From: Terriglobia bacterium
Lineage (GTDB): Bacteria > Acidobacteriota > Terriglobia > Terriglobales > Acidobacteriaceae
Assembly (NCBI GenBank): GCA_020073385.1
Contig: JAIQFH010000006.1
Span: 231,950 to 295,949 of the forward strand
Length of the DNA: 64,000 bases
Direction of reading: 5' to 3'
The translations under genes and the position numbers were made by a program. Below, one piece after another: positions 54,981-62,839 of this stretch. How positions within the stretch are numbered: the first letter of the stretch is position 1; each line of letters opens with the position of its first letter. The notes beneath the pieces were generated by a model that did no database searches, was not told the DNA's origin, and saw only the letters and a program-made list of their open reading frames with translations.

Positions 54981-55979
54981 ATGAAGACTCTTCGCCACCT
55001 TCGAACCATCGGCATTCTTCTGTTAGCGGTCATGGCGATCGGTACAGCCGGATATCACTACATCGAAGGCTGGCCCTGGTTCGACGGTTTCTACATGGTG
55101 GTGACAACGCTGACCACCATCGGATATCAGGAAGTGCATCCCCTGTCGCACGCGGGGCGCGTGTTCAACGTCTTCGTGATTCTGGCTGGCGTGTCCTTGT
55201 TGTTGTTGGGAGTCGGAGCGCTAAGTCAGGCTTTGCTAGAATTCGAACTGCAGAGCTTCTTCGGAAGGCGGCGCATGGAGCGCGAAATCGGACGTCTCGA
55301 AGACCACTTCATCATCTGCGGCATGGGACGCGTGGGCCGCAGCGTGGCGCGGGAGTTGGCCCGCAAGCCGGTGCCGTTCGTATTCATCGATAATTCCGAC
55401 AGCAAGCGCCAGCGTTTTGCCCACGAGAATTGGCTCGCCATCGCAGGAGACGCGACCCTGGAGCAAAACCTGCGGCAGGCACAGATCGAACGGGCGCGTG
55501 GACTGATCGCGGCCACGACCACCGACGCGACCAATCTCTATATCGTGTTGACCGCCCGCGGACTCAATCCCCATTTGAAAATCATTGCGCGGGCCAGCGA
55601 AGATGCGGCCGAGAAGCATCTGCTGACCGCCGGCGCGGACTCGGTGGTCTCGCCCTACTCCTTCGCCGGGCAGCGGATTGCGCAGTCGCTGCTGCGGCCC
55701 AATGTGGTCAGCTTTCTCGATACGGCTACCACGCACCTCGGCATTGACCTCGAGATCGGCGAGATCCACATCACCGCCGGCTCCGCCTTCGCTGGCAAGA
55801 CGCTGGAAACTTCGCGCATCCGGCAGGAGCGCGGAGTGATCGTGCTGGCCATCAAGCGGCGCGATGCCATGCGCTTCAATCCCGCGCCCGACGAGCGTAT
55901 CGAGCCCGATGATTGCCTCATCGCCATGGGCGAGCCTTCGCAATTACGGCAATTGGAGCAGTCCGTAGCCTCTTCATGA
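54981..55979 (+). CDS. Potassium channel with RCK (TrkA-type) domains
   Basis: This 332-residue protein is built like MthK: TM1 (about 10-27), pore helix and selectivity filter TTLTTIGYQE (about 42-51), TM2 (about 60-85), then an RCK_N domain (FIICGMGRVGRSVARELAR from about 108) with NAD-type GxGxxG and an RCK_C domain (about 240-325; DLEIGEIHITAGSAFAGKTL). The filter TIGYQE has Q-E behind GY where TVGYG-D is typical. It probably passes K+ and is gated by a nucleotide or ion bound to the RCK part. It stands alone behind the permease terminator and is followed after 13 bases by nnrDE on the same strand. Confidence 0.9.
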   Translation: MKTLRHLRTIGILLLAVMAIGTAGYHYIEGWPWFDGFYMVVTTLTTIGYQEVHPLSHAGRVFNVFVILAGVSLLLLGVGALSQALLEFELQSFFGRRRMEREIGRLEDHFIICGMGRVGRSVARELARKPVPFVFIDNSDSKRQRFAHENWLAIAGDATLEQNLRQAQIERARGLIAATTTDATNLYIVLTARGLNPHLKIIARASEDAAEKHLLTAGADSVVSPYSFAGQRIAQSLLRPNVVSFLDTATTHLGIDLEIGEIHITAGSAFAGKTLETSRIRQERGVIVLAIKRRDAMRFNPAPDERIEPDDCLIAMGEPSQLRQLEQSVASS

Positions 55980-55992
55980 AAGTCGAACTCCC

Positions 55993-57585
55993 ATGAAAAT
56001 CGTGAGTGCCGCGGAGATGCGCGAGATCGATCGCGTCACCACCGAACGCTACGGAGTGCCATCGCTCACGCTGATGGAGAACGCCGGGACGGCAGTTGCG
56101 GAGCAGGTCCTGCGCTTCTGGCAGCCGGGGCTGAGAATCCTTGTAATCTGCGGCAAGGGCAACAACGGCGGCGATGGCTTCGTTGTGGCGCGCCTGTTGG
56201 CCGAAAAAAAGAAACCCGTGAAGCTTATCCTGCTCACGGATCCGGCAGAATTGAAGGGTGATGCAGCGGTGATGTACGGCAAGCTGCCGGAGCCGCCAAC
56301 CGTCGTGCGGTCGCTGGAAGAGTGGCGGAGTGAGCGCGTGCAGCAGGCGTTGTCGGCAGATTTGTACGTGGACGCCATCCTCGGCACCGGATTCAAACCG
56401 CCGGTCAGTGGGCTCTATGCGGAAGCGATTTCATTTTTGAATGCAAGCCAGGGAAAGGTGTTTGCCGTCGACATCCCTTCCGGTGCGGATGCGGACGCGA
56501 TGGGTCCGCAGCAGGGACTCATCGCGCGATCGGATGTCACGGTGACGTTCACGGCTCCGCGTCCGGCGCATGTGTTCAGCATGCTGACGCAGGGTCCGAC
56601 GTATGTTGCGGGAATCGGGTCGCCGGATGAGGCGATCGTCTCATCCCTTCATCTGAACGTGATTCATCCGCGCGATTTTGCGGCGCTGATCGGGCCGCGT
56701 CCGGCAGAGTCGAACAAGGGGAATTACGGGCACGTTTTGGTGGTTGGCGGGTCGGTCGGCAAGGCAGGATCGGTTGCCATGGCTGGCATGGCGGCGTTGC
56801 GTGCGGGCGCGGGGTTGTCGACCGTAGCCACGACCAAGTCAGCGCTCCTGACCGTCGCGGGATTCTATCCGGAACTGATGACCGAGCCTCTGCCAGAAAC
56901 CGATGCCGGCACGATCGCCACCAGCGCCGGTGTGCGTATCGAAGAGCTTCTCAAGAGCATGACCGTGGTTGCCATTGGACCGGGAATCTCACGGGATCCG
57001 CACACGGCGACGCTGGTGCGTTCGCTGGTCACGCATCAGAAGATTCCCATGGTCGCGGATGCGGACGGGCTCAACGCGTTTGAGGGACACAGCAACGCAC
57101 TGAACGGGAAAGATCGAATGCTGGTGATCACTCCGCACCCCGGCGAGATGGCGCGGCTGGTGGGACGTTCGGTCGCTGAGGTCCAGAAAGATCGGCTGGG
57201 GATTGCGCGACAATTTGCCCGTGAGCACGAATTGATCGTCGTGCTCAAGGGACATCGCACGTTAGTAGTTCAGCCGGACGGCGAAGCTTGGGTCAATACC
57301 ACCGGAAATCCTGGGATGGCGACCGGAGGCACGGGCGACATTCTGACAGGAATGGTTGCGGGGATGCTTGGGCAGGAGAAGAGGGCGCAGAATCCCCAGA
57401 GCGCTTTGCTCGCAGTCTGTGCGGCTGTGTATCTGCACGGGCTAGCAGGAGACGTGATGCGCGAGACCGTGGGGGAGCATTCGCTTGTGGCTACCGATCT
57501 GCTCCGCGGACTCCCCGATGCGTTCGAACGCGCGCGCCAAAGCGCGACGAGCCCATGTGTGTGCTTCTCAGAAGTGTCATCCTGA
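55993..57585 (+). CDS. nnrDE: Bifunctional NAD(P)H-hydrate epimerase / ADP-dependent NAD(P)H-hydrate dehydratase
   Basis: This 530-residue fusion has an N-terminal YjeF_N epimerase domain (about 1-215; GNNGGDGFVVARLL, AILGTGFKPPVSG) and a C-terminal ADP/ATP-dependent dehydratase domain (about 225-510; KGNYGHVLVVGGSVGKAGS, VIGPG-like VAIGPGISRD, and NTTGNPGMATGGTGDILTGM). Together they repair hydrated NADH and NADPH. The fusion is the usual E. coli YjeF form. The last five residues and the stop lie inside the repeat that begins at 57576, so the tail may have been replaced. tsaE, its frequent neighbour, is 2.3 kb away here. Confidence 0.95.
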   Translation: MKIVSAAEMREIDRVTTERYGVPSLTLMENAGTAVAEQVLRFWQPGLRILVICGKGNNGGDGFVVARLLAEKKKPVKLILLTDPAELKGDAAVMYGKLPEPPTVVRSLEEWRSERVQQALSADLYVDAILGTGFKPPVSGLYAEAISFLNASQGKVFAVDIPSGADADAMGPQQGLIARSDVTVTFTAPRPAHVFSMLTQGPTYVAGIGSPDEAIVSSLHLNVIHPRDFAALIGPRPAESNKGNYGHVLVVGGSVGKAGSVAMAGMAALRAGAGLSTVATTKSALLTVAGFYPELMTEPLPETDAGTIATSAGVRIEELLKSMTVVAIGPGISRDPHTATLVRSLVTHQKIPMVADADGLNAFEGHSNALNGKDRMLVITPHPGEMARLVGRSVAEVQKDRLGIARQFAREHELIVVLKGHRTLVVQPDGEAWVNTTGNPGMATGGTGDILTGMVAGMLGQEKRAQNPQSALLAVCAAVYLHGLAGDVMRETVGEHSLVATDLLRGLPDAFERARQSATSPCVCFSEVSS

Positions 57586-57727
57586 GCGGAGTGCGGTTGG
57601 AGCGCAGCGGAGACCGCACGGAGTCGAAGGATCCCTACTCCCACAGGATTCCAGTAGTGGTCATAGGAACCCTTCGACTACGCCGTTGCCTTCGCTTTGC
57701 GCAGACAACTTCTTCGCTCAGGATGAC
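57576..57727. repeat. GTCATCCTGAGCG MITE-like element overlapping the end of nnrDE
   Basis: GTCATCCTGAGCG (57576-57588) and CGCTCAGGATGAC (57715-57727) are perfect 13-base inverted ends of a 152-base unit with inner GTCGAAGGATC and CCTTCGAC words. The nnrDE stop codon TGA is part of the left end. Confidence 0.85.
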
Positions 57728-57738
57728 CCCGCCAAAGA

Positions 57739-58851
57739 TCATCGCGATTTCGACAGCCGAACAGTCCTTTCTTCCGCCGCCGATCGCCGCGCGGCATCGA
57801 GAATCTCCGTTACCGTCACGTTCGTGTCTAGCGACGACAGCGCATCTTCCTTCGCGCCGTCGAGAATTACCGCTCGCAGATACGCTAGTTCATCATCATA
57901 GGGCGCGGGGATCGGTTTCGCGGATAGTTGCTGTTCCTGATCTTCTCCTGTGCGGTGTACTCGAATGTGGTCCCGCTTTATCGTGATCACCTGCCCCGTT
58001 TGTCCGTAGACCTCCATGTCTTTGCGGTCAATAGGCCAATTCCACGAAGCCTGGATGATGGCCTGAGCTTTCGGATACGTCAGAACAATCGTGGCCTCGT
58101 CATCGACTCTCGGATAAATCTCTGGCTTGATCTGTTGGGTGACGGCGGTGACGGTTTGCGGGCGCTGGCCGTCCATGAGCCAGGTCATGAGGTCGGCGCC
58201 GTAGCAGCCGAAATCGAACAGGGCGCCACCGCCGTTGAGTTTGGGATCAGTGAGCCACGAAAGGAACTCGGGTTCGACTCCAATCTCTTTGGGACCTTTG
58301 TGGCCGTCGTGTACGACTACCTTGCGAACCTCGCCCAGTCCTCCATCGTGCACGAGATCGTAGGCCGCGCGATTGCTGCGGTACCAGGACGTCTCATAAT
58401 TCACCAGTACGTGAATCTTGCCAGCCTGCGCGGCCTTCTGCATCGCCAGTGTGTCTTCCAGGCTGACGGCTAGTGGCTTCTCCATCATGACGTGAACGCC
58501 GTGACGGGAGCAGATTTCGACGACACGGCGATGGTCGTAAGTATTGGTATAGACGAGTACAGCCTGCGGGTGCACCTTGGCGATCATCTCGTCGAGGTCG
58601 ACGAACATTTGCGCGGTTTGGAAGCCGTATCGGGTGGCGGCCGCACTCCGAAGTTTTGCGTCGGGCTCCACAACGGCGACAATTTCGATCTCAGGGCGGT
58701 GCTGGTATTGACCCAGGAATCCGTGAACGTGCCCGTGAACCAGGCCAACGATAGCGACACGAAGCGCCGGGCGAGACTGGGGCGTTTGGGCGAATGCGGG
58801 AGTAGCGAGTGACAATGGAGCGAGTAAGAAGATTTGAAAGAGTCGCGACAT
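57739..58851 (-). CDS. Secreted Gfo/Idh/MocA family oxidoreductase (second copy)
   Basis: This 370-residue protein has a Sec signal (MSRLFQIFLLAPLSLATPAF) instead of a Tat leader. The Rossmann motif is LRVAIVGLVHGHVHGFLGQY, with G-x-x-x-x-x-H instead of GxGxxG. The family EKP motif (HVMMEKPLAVSLED) is intact. A GGAGG lies 4 bases before the ATG. If the protein is exported unfolded, it must bind its NAD(P) outside the cytoplasm, or the leader is a membrane anchor; both are unusual for a dinucleotide enzyme. Substrate is not known. It is unlinked to the other Gfo/Idh/MocA gene at 16009 and its 3' end faces the 57576 repeat. Confidence 0.9.
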   Translation of the reverse strand: MSRLFQIFLLAPLSLATPAFAQTPQSRPALRVAIVGLVHGHVHGFLGQYQHRPEIEIVAVVEPDAKLRSAAATRYGFQTAQMFVDLDEMIAKVHPQAVLVYTNTYDHRRVVEICSRHGVHVMMEKPLAVSLEDTLAMQKAAQAGKIHVLVNYETSWYRSNRAAYDLVHDGGLGEVRKVVVHDGHKGPKEIGVEPEFLSWLTDPKLNGGGALFDFGCYGADLMTWLMDGQRPQTVTAVTQQIKPEIYPRVDDEATIVLTYPKAQAIIQASWNWPIDRKDMEVYGQTGQVITIKRDHIRVHRTGEDQEQQLSAKPIPAPYDDELAYLRAVILDGAKEDALSSLDTNVTVTEILDAARRSAAEERTVRLSKSR

Positions 58852-58967
58852 GCTTCCTCCGGGAGATCGCTTACAAGATAGTCGAATCGAGCGGGCTCCG
58901 GGTACTCCGGGAAATAAAGCCGGCCTTCACCCGGCGGACGGCCAATGGCAGCGCGTTGGTTTTGAAA

Positions 58968-58990
58968 GGGCGCGGCTTTAAGCCGCGCCG
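58968..58990. repeat. REP hairpin (GGCGCGGCTTTAAGCCGCGCC)
   Basis: A 9-base stem with the same TTTGAAAGG lead-in and GTC tail as the unit at 14053. A third copy is inside the MITE-like element at 62687. Confidence 0.75.
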
Positions 58991-59011
58991 TCCATGGCCG
59001 GAAAAGACGCG

Positions 59012-59192
59012 GGCTTCAGTGTGAAGTTGAGAATCGCATTCCAATCCGCGCTGTGGGACAAGCGGGTAGGATGTGCGCCCCGGAGGGGCGTCTGATAATA
59101 GCCCGGCGCTTTCAGCGCCGGGTAAAGTCGAACACCGAGCGCGTCCCGGAGGGACGCCTGAAAGCTCTCACGCGGCTCTTCAGCCCCTGAGC
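59012..59192. repeat. MITE-like palindromic element, copy 2
   Basis: This copy matches 35012-35195 along its whole length with the same three inner hairpins (CCCCGGAGGGG, CCCGGCGCTTTCAGCGCCGGG and GTCCCGGAGGGAC cores). Its ends are more decayed: GTGAAGTTGAGAA against GCTCTCACGCGGCTCTT. Confidence 0.8.
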
Positions 59193-59368
59193 AACGCGAG
59201 AAAAGCCCTATTGTCCTTTAGGACATTTACTAAAAAGTAAACTCCACCTAAATCGTTCGTAGGTCTGACATTTCATGCGCCGAATTCCCGTTTCCCATGT
59301 GGAATCCGGACAAGGGGCCTCCGTAATCTGTTACGCAATATCGCCTAGTGCCATAGTGCAAACAACCT

Positions 59369-59755
59369 ATGACCCACTTCCCCCAACCGCATCCCTCGCG
59401 GCGCGCCGCCCGGATCCAGCTCGGAGATTCAGTTCTGGCTGCGATTCGTCTTGAAGATGGCCGCCGTACGAAAGCCAAACTCCAAACCATCTCGGCAACC
59501 GGAGGCCTGTTGCGCCTGCCGCAATCGCTGGGCGAGGGCGACTTCGTCGAAGTTGCCTTCCAGACGCAGGCTGGCCCGGTGCACGGGATGGCCGAAGTCC
59601 TCAGCCCGACGCGAAAGCTGGACGACAGCGTGCTGCAGCCCTTCCGCTTCGTGGCGATCGAGGATGACGACCATCGCCGCCTGCGCACCTCGCTCGATCA
59701 TGTGGTGGAGCGGAGTTCCTTGGGCATGAAGTCGAGCGCCTTCTCGACCTACTGA
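59369..59755 (+). CDS. PilZ-domain protein
   Basis: This 128-residue protein has the PilZ pattern: an RRAAR-type arginine motif near the start (PSRRAARIQLGDSVLAAI), followed by TISATGGLLRL in place of the D/N-x-S-x-x-G motif, then VEVAFQTQAGPVHGMAEVL and FRFVAIEDDD. PilZ domains bind cyclic di-GMP; the match to the second motif is partial (S-A-T-G-G), so binding is not sure. There is no TM helix. It may link the second messenger with pili or the envelope, though the pil operon is 12 kb away. The ribosome binding site is weak. Confidence 0.78.
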   Translation: MTHFPQPHPSRRAARIQLGDSVLAAIRLEDGRRTKAKLQTISATGGLLRLPQSLGEGDFVEVAFQTQAGPVHGMAEVLSPTRKLDDSVLQPFRFVAIEDDDHRRLRTSLDHVVERSSLGMKSSAFSTY

Positions 59756-59764
59756 GCAGGTTGA

Positions 59765-59791
59765 TGTGGGGACAGCCGCCTTCGGCTGTCC
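59765..59791. repeat. GTGGGGACAGCCG hairpin copy
   Basis: An exact match to the 27-base unit at 22732-22758, just behind the PilZ gene. Confidence 0.8.
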
Positions 59792-59848
59792 GGCGAAACG
59801 CAGCCGCCCGGCAAGGGCTAAGGCCCATTTCGCTTGAACCAACCAGAT

Positions 59849-59890
59849 TGTCATTCCGAAGCGAAGCGAGGAATCTGCTTCTTGCCCGCA
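59849..59890. repeat. GTCATTCCGAA element, one-ended copy
   Basis: GTCATTCCGAAGCGAAGCG and GAGGAATCTGCTT repeat words of the element at 27217-27319. The other end was not found. Confidence 0.6.
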
Positions 59891-59930
59891 GCATACCCGC
59901 TGCCAGCGGACGCGGTTCTATACTGATCCG

Positions 59931-60383
59931 GTGAGTCATGGAAGCAAAGCGAGCGAGTTGCTGCGCGAGATCACCACTCATTCAGCGGAGGAGACGATCG
60001 GGTTCGGTCGTACCCTGGCTGAGCTCCTCTCGCCGCCCAAACTGGTGCTACTGCGCGGCGATCTGGGAGCCGGGAAAACCACGCTGGTGAAGGGAATTGC
60101 CGCGGCATTCGATGCCGCTTCCGAAGAAGACGTCACCAGCCCGACTTTCACCTTGATTCACGAATATCGCGGCCCGCGGGCGAATCTCTTTCATATCGAT
60201 CTATATCGTATCGACACTCCGCGCGAGCTGGACACGCTTGCCCTGGACGACCTGCGCAGCGAAAACAGCATTCTGTTGATCGAGTGGGGGGAGAAGTTTC
60301 CGCGATTGGTGTACGAGCGGGATGTGGAGATTGCGCTTGAGCGGGAAGGGGAGAGCGGGCGGAGGATTCGGATCGCTCGCTAA
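59931..60383 (+). CDS. tsaE: tRNA threonylcarbamoyladenosine biosynthesis ATPase TsaE
   Basis: This 150-residue P-loop protein has Walker A RGDLGAGKTTLVKG (about 42-55), SPTFTLIHEY and HIDLYRID segments, and LLIEWGEKF as the Walker B-like part, all typical of TsaE. It binds TsaB-TsaD and drives the t6A37 modification of ANN-reading tRNAs. The start is a GTG at 59931, which gives a normal N-terminal length; a strong ribosome binding site is not visible. tsaE often follows nnrDE directly; here the two are split by the Gfo/Idh/MocA and PilZ genes. Confidence 0.94.
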   Translation: MSHGSKASELLREITTHSAEETIGFGRTLAELLSPPKLVLLRGDLGAGKTTLVKGIAAAFDAASEEDVTSPTFTLIHEYRGPRANLFHIDLYRIDTPRELDTLALDDLRSENSILLIEWGEKFPRLVYERDVEIALEREGESGRRIRIAR

Positions 60384-60511
60384 TGCGCAACCGATTCGGT
60401 TGAGCTAGTAAGTAACGAGCGTACGCACGCGACAGGCGCTTGCCACTCGCGCACCATCGAAAATAAGATCGCCACCGCGAAAAGCGTGAACGCAATACGA
60501 CGGTCAACCAT
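60380..60511 (-). CDS. Possible small membrane peptide (43 residues)
   Basis: A minus-strand frame from ATG (60511) to a stop that overlaps the tsaE stop reads MVDRRIAFTLFAVAILFSMV and then a polar tail. Residues 5-20 could be one TM helix, with two Arg before it. There is no Shine-Dalgarno sequence, but a TTATAAGAT word lies just upstream that could act as a -10 box. It may be chance; the evidence is thin. Confidence 0.22.
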   Translation of the reverse strand: MVDRRIAFTLFAVAILFSMVREWQAPVACVRSLLTSSTESVAH

Positions 60512-60547
60512 AGGACAATCTTATAACGAGACGAGCAAGGTACGGCA

Positions 60548-62512
60548 CTACGGCTGCGCTAATGCTTTCGCGAACCATTCGTCAAACCACTCCAGCGAGC
60601 GCTGGAAGTAGTCGTGCCAATCGGCAGGCTTTACGAAAACGTGTCCCTCATTGGGATACACGACGAACTTTACGGGGACATGCAGAGCTTTCAAAGCGTG
60701 CCACCATTCGACGGACTGCTCAACCGGAACTTCCCCGTCGCAATCGCCAACCAGGATCAGCGTCGGCGTCTTGACGTTTTTCACGAAGTGCATGGGATCG
60801 CTCTTGGCATAAACCGCGGGATCGTCGTAGACGGAAGCGCCAAAGAAGGGAATCATCCATTCATCGATCTCGTTCACCCCATAGTAGCTGAGCAAATCGG
60901 AGACTCCGGCACCGGCCACGGCAGCGGCGAAGCGATGAGTCTGCGTTTCCGCCCACATAGTCATGTAGCCGCCATAACTGTGACCGCGGATGCCAAGGCG
61001 GTGTGGGTCGATCGGATACTGCTTCGAAATCGCGTCGACTCCGGCCATGATGTCGCGAAAATCGCCGCCGCCGAAATCTTTGACATTGCCCTGCGTAAAA
61101 GCTTCACCCTGCCCGTAACTGCCGCGCGGGTTGGGGCAGAAAGCGAAGTAGCCCATGGCGGACTGGGGCCCCATGATCTGCGAGTCCCACCGGGCGTGAC
61201 ATGCCGCGGACGGACCGCCATGCACGTTGACGACGAGCGGATACCTCTTGCCGGGAGTGTAGTTGACAGGCAGCATCAACCAGCCTTGCAGCCGCATATT
61301 TCCATTCGTCCAGTGAAAATTCACCATCTCGCCCCATGCGGGCTTGACTCCAGCGTTGAGCGTAGTCAGTTGCTTCCAATTTCCGATTGGTCCGGCCCAG
61401 AGTTCCGCAGGAGTGCTGGCAGACTGCCGGACTACTGCACTGACCGATCCGTCACGAGAGACCGTGCCGTTCAAAGAAAACTGCGCGCTCACAAATTCGT
61501 CGCCTGCCCAGATCTTCTGGACCGCGCCGCCCGAGGTGGAAACACTTGCGAATCCCGACTTGCCGTCGACGTTTTCTCCAAACAAGATGCGGTCGGCGGA
61601 AGTCCAGACCAATGTAGATGGCGAACTGTTGATCTTTGGAGTGAGATTACGGACCCCGCCTCCCGACACAGCGACGGTCATGATTTCGCCGCCGACCGAG
61701 CCTTCATCGCTCATCAGGCCTTCGATGAACGCGACCTGTTTACCGTCGGGTGAAACGTGGGGCTCGGCAATCTGCCGCTTGGGTCTGTAGATCTCATGCA
61801 TATCATGCGATCCAGCGTCGATGTGATAGAGATGAGCGACATACCAGTTGGCGTCGCCCGACCCATGAGCCGCGATAGCAGCCCAGCCGCGACTGTCGGG
61901 TGTCCAGTCGTACTCATAGACGTAAATATCCGGAGGCGTAATCACGGTCAGCGCATTGGTGGACAGATCGATCGTTGTCAGACGCTGCTCATAAACTTGA
62001 TCGTCGATGACGCCCGCGAGCGGAAGCATCGGCTCAAGAGGGCCCGCAATCCGCGGAATGCCCTCGATGAAGAGCAGAGCGAGTTTCGAATTGTCAGGAG
62101 AGAAACTGGGAGTCGCCGCGTAGCCCTTTAGGTCGGCCCGTTTCACGGGCGCGCTGCCATCGAGAGCGGCGGTCCACAACTGTGCGGCAGGAACATCTCC
62201 GGATAAATCTGCGAGAAAAACGATCTGTTTGGAATCTGGAGACCAAGCCACGTCGCGGGCAGAGAGCTTACCTTCTACCGGAATCATGCGAGTCGGGCCG
62301 CCAGCAGTGGGAATGATGGAGATCTCACCGCCCAAGATGTAAACGATCTGGGCTCCATCGGGGGAGATCGCGACCTGTGCAATCGACTTGGCGTGCGGCA
62401 TCGAGTCGAGAACAGCGGCCGCACGGGAAGACGATTCGGCACGCGCGCCAAGAGTCAGGAAAACACAGGAAATCGTCATCACTCCCATGGCCCGGAGAGA
62501 AAATACATTCAT
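60548..62512 (-). CDS. Secreted S9 family prolyl oligopeptidase-like peptidase
   Basis: This 654-residue protein has a signal peptide (MNVFSLRAMGVMTISCVFLTLGARA) and an N-terminal WD40-like beta-propeller (about 40-390; ISPDGAQIVYILGG, FSPDNSKLALLF, VSPDGKQVAFIEG). The C-terminal alpha/beta hydrolase domain (about 400-654) has S512 in GHSYGG, D592 in GDCDGEVP and H624 in NEGH as the triad. This is the S9B/S9C dipeptidyl or acylaminoacyl peptidase layout. It should degrade peptides in the periplasm. AAGGTG precedes the ATG. It is full length. Confidence 0.93.
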   Translation of the reverse strand: MNVFSLRAMGVMTISCVFLTLGARAESSSRAAAVLDSMPHAKSIAQVAISPDGAQIVYILGGEISIIPTAGGPTRMIPVEGKLSARDVAWSPDSKQIVFLADLSGDVPAAQLWTAALDGSAPVKRADLKGYAATPSFSPDNSKLALLFIEGIPRIAGPLEPMLPLAGVIDDQVYEQRLTTIDLSTNALTVITPPDIYVYEYDWTPDSRGWAAIAAHGSGDANWYVAHLYHIDAGSHDMHEIYRPKRQIAEPHVSPDGKQVAFIEGLMSDEGSVGGEIMTVAVSGGGVRNLTPKINSSPSTLVWTSADRILFGENVDGKSGFASVSTSGGAVQKIWAGDEFVSAQFSLNGTVSRDGSVSAVVRQSASTPAELWAGPIGNWKQLTTLNAGVKPAWGEMVNFHWTNGNMRLQGWLMLPVNYTPGKRYPLVVNVHGGPSAACHARWDSQIMGPQSAMGYFAFCPNPRGSYGQGEAFTQGNVKDFGGGDFRDIMAGVDAISKQYPIDPHRLGIRGHSYGGYMTMWAETQTHRFAAAVAGAGVSDLLSYYGVNEIDEWMIPFFGASVYDDPAVYAKSDPMHFVKNVKTPTLILVGDCDGEVPVEQSVEWWHALKALHVPVKFVVYPNEGHVFVKPADWHDYFQRSLEWFDEWFAKALAQP

Positions 62513-62833
62513 CGTGGCACCTTTTTAAAAACGCTCGATTTTGACCGACTCAGGACATTTATAAGTCGCGGGTTTCCCCTGTGACCCTCTGTGTCCTCTG
62601 TGGTTAAAGCCTTTGACCTCCTCGCCGGACACCACGAATACGCGGATCGAGGGCAATATTTAACGCTCACTATTTCCGACGCACTACACTGGCAGGCTGC
62701 TGAAAAACTCGGTTTTCGCCCCCCTTTTTGAAAGGCGCGGCTTCGCGCCGCGCCGTAAGTGCCGCACAATCAGTCGCGGCATCAGCCGCTGAGGTGAATT
62801 GGTGCGATAAGAAACAGTTTTTTCAACAGCCTG
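62513..62833. other. Intergenic region with a CTCTGTG element and a MITE
   Basis: The region upstream of the S9 peptidase gene has the element at 62577-62605 and the MITE-like unit from 62687. No gene is visible. Confidence 0.6.
62577..62605. repeat. Three-box CTCTGTG element, copy E
   Basis: CCCTGTG (62577), CTCTGTG (62587) and CTCTGTG (62596) keep the 10/9 spacing and end in GTT. Confidence 0.78.
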
Positions 62834-62839
62834 CTAGTG
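62687..62839. mobile_element. MITE-like element with 23-24 bp terminal inverted repeats
   Basis: The left end CACTGGCAGGCTGCTGAAAA (62687-62706, continuing to 62709) pairs with the right end at 62816-62839 (reverse complement CACTAGCAGGCTGTTGAAAA), with only a few mismatches. The 153-base unit has no gene; its middle holds a REP-like GCGCGG hairpin. The right end contains CTAG, into which the IS630-type element appears to have inserted. Confidence 0.75.

Larger units (their letters stand above)
58852..59368. other. Repeat-filled intergenic region
   Basis: This 517-base gap has REP-like and MITE-like units at 58968-58990 and 59012-59192 and nothing that looks like a gene. Promoters of the divergent oxidoreductase and PilZ genes should lie at its two ends. 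Confidence 0.6.

Noticed and set aside
60614..61753. A long plus-strand open frame opposite the S9 peptidase
   Set aside because: It is a shadow of the peptidase gene, whose propeller and catalytic triad are intact.
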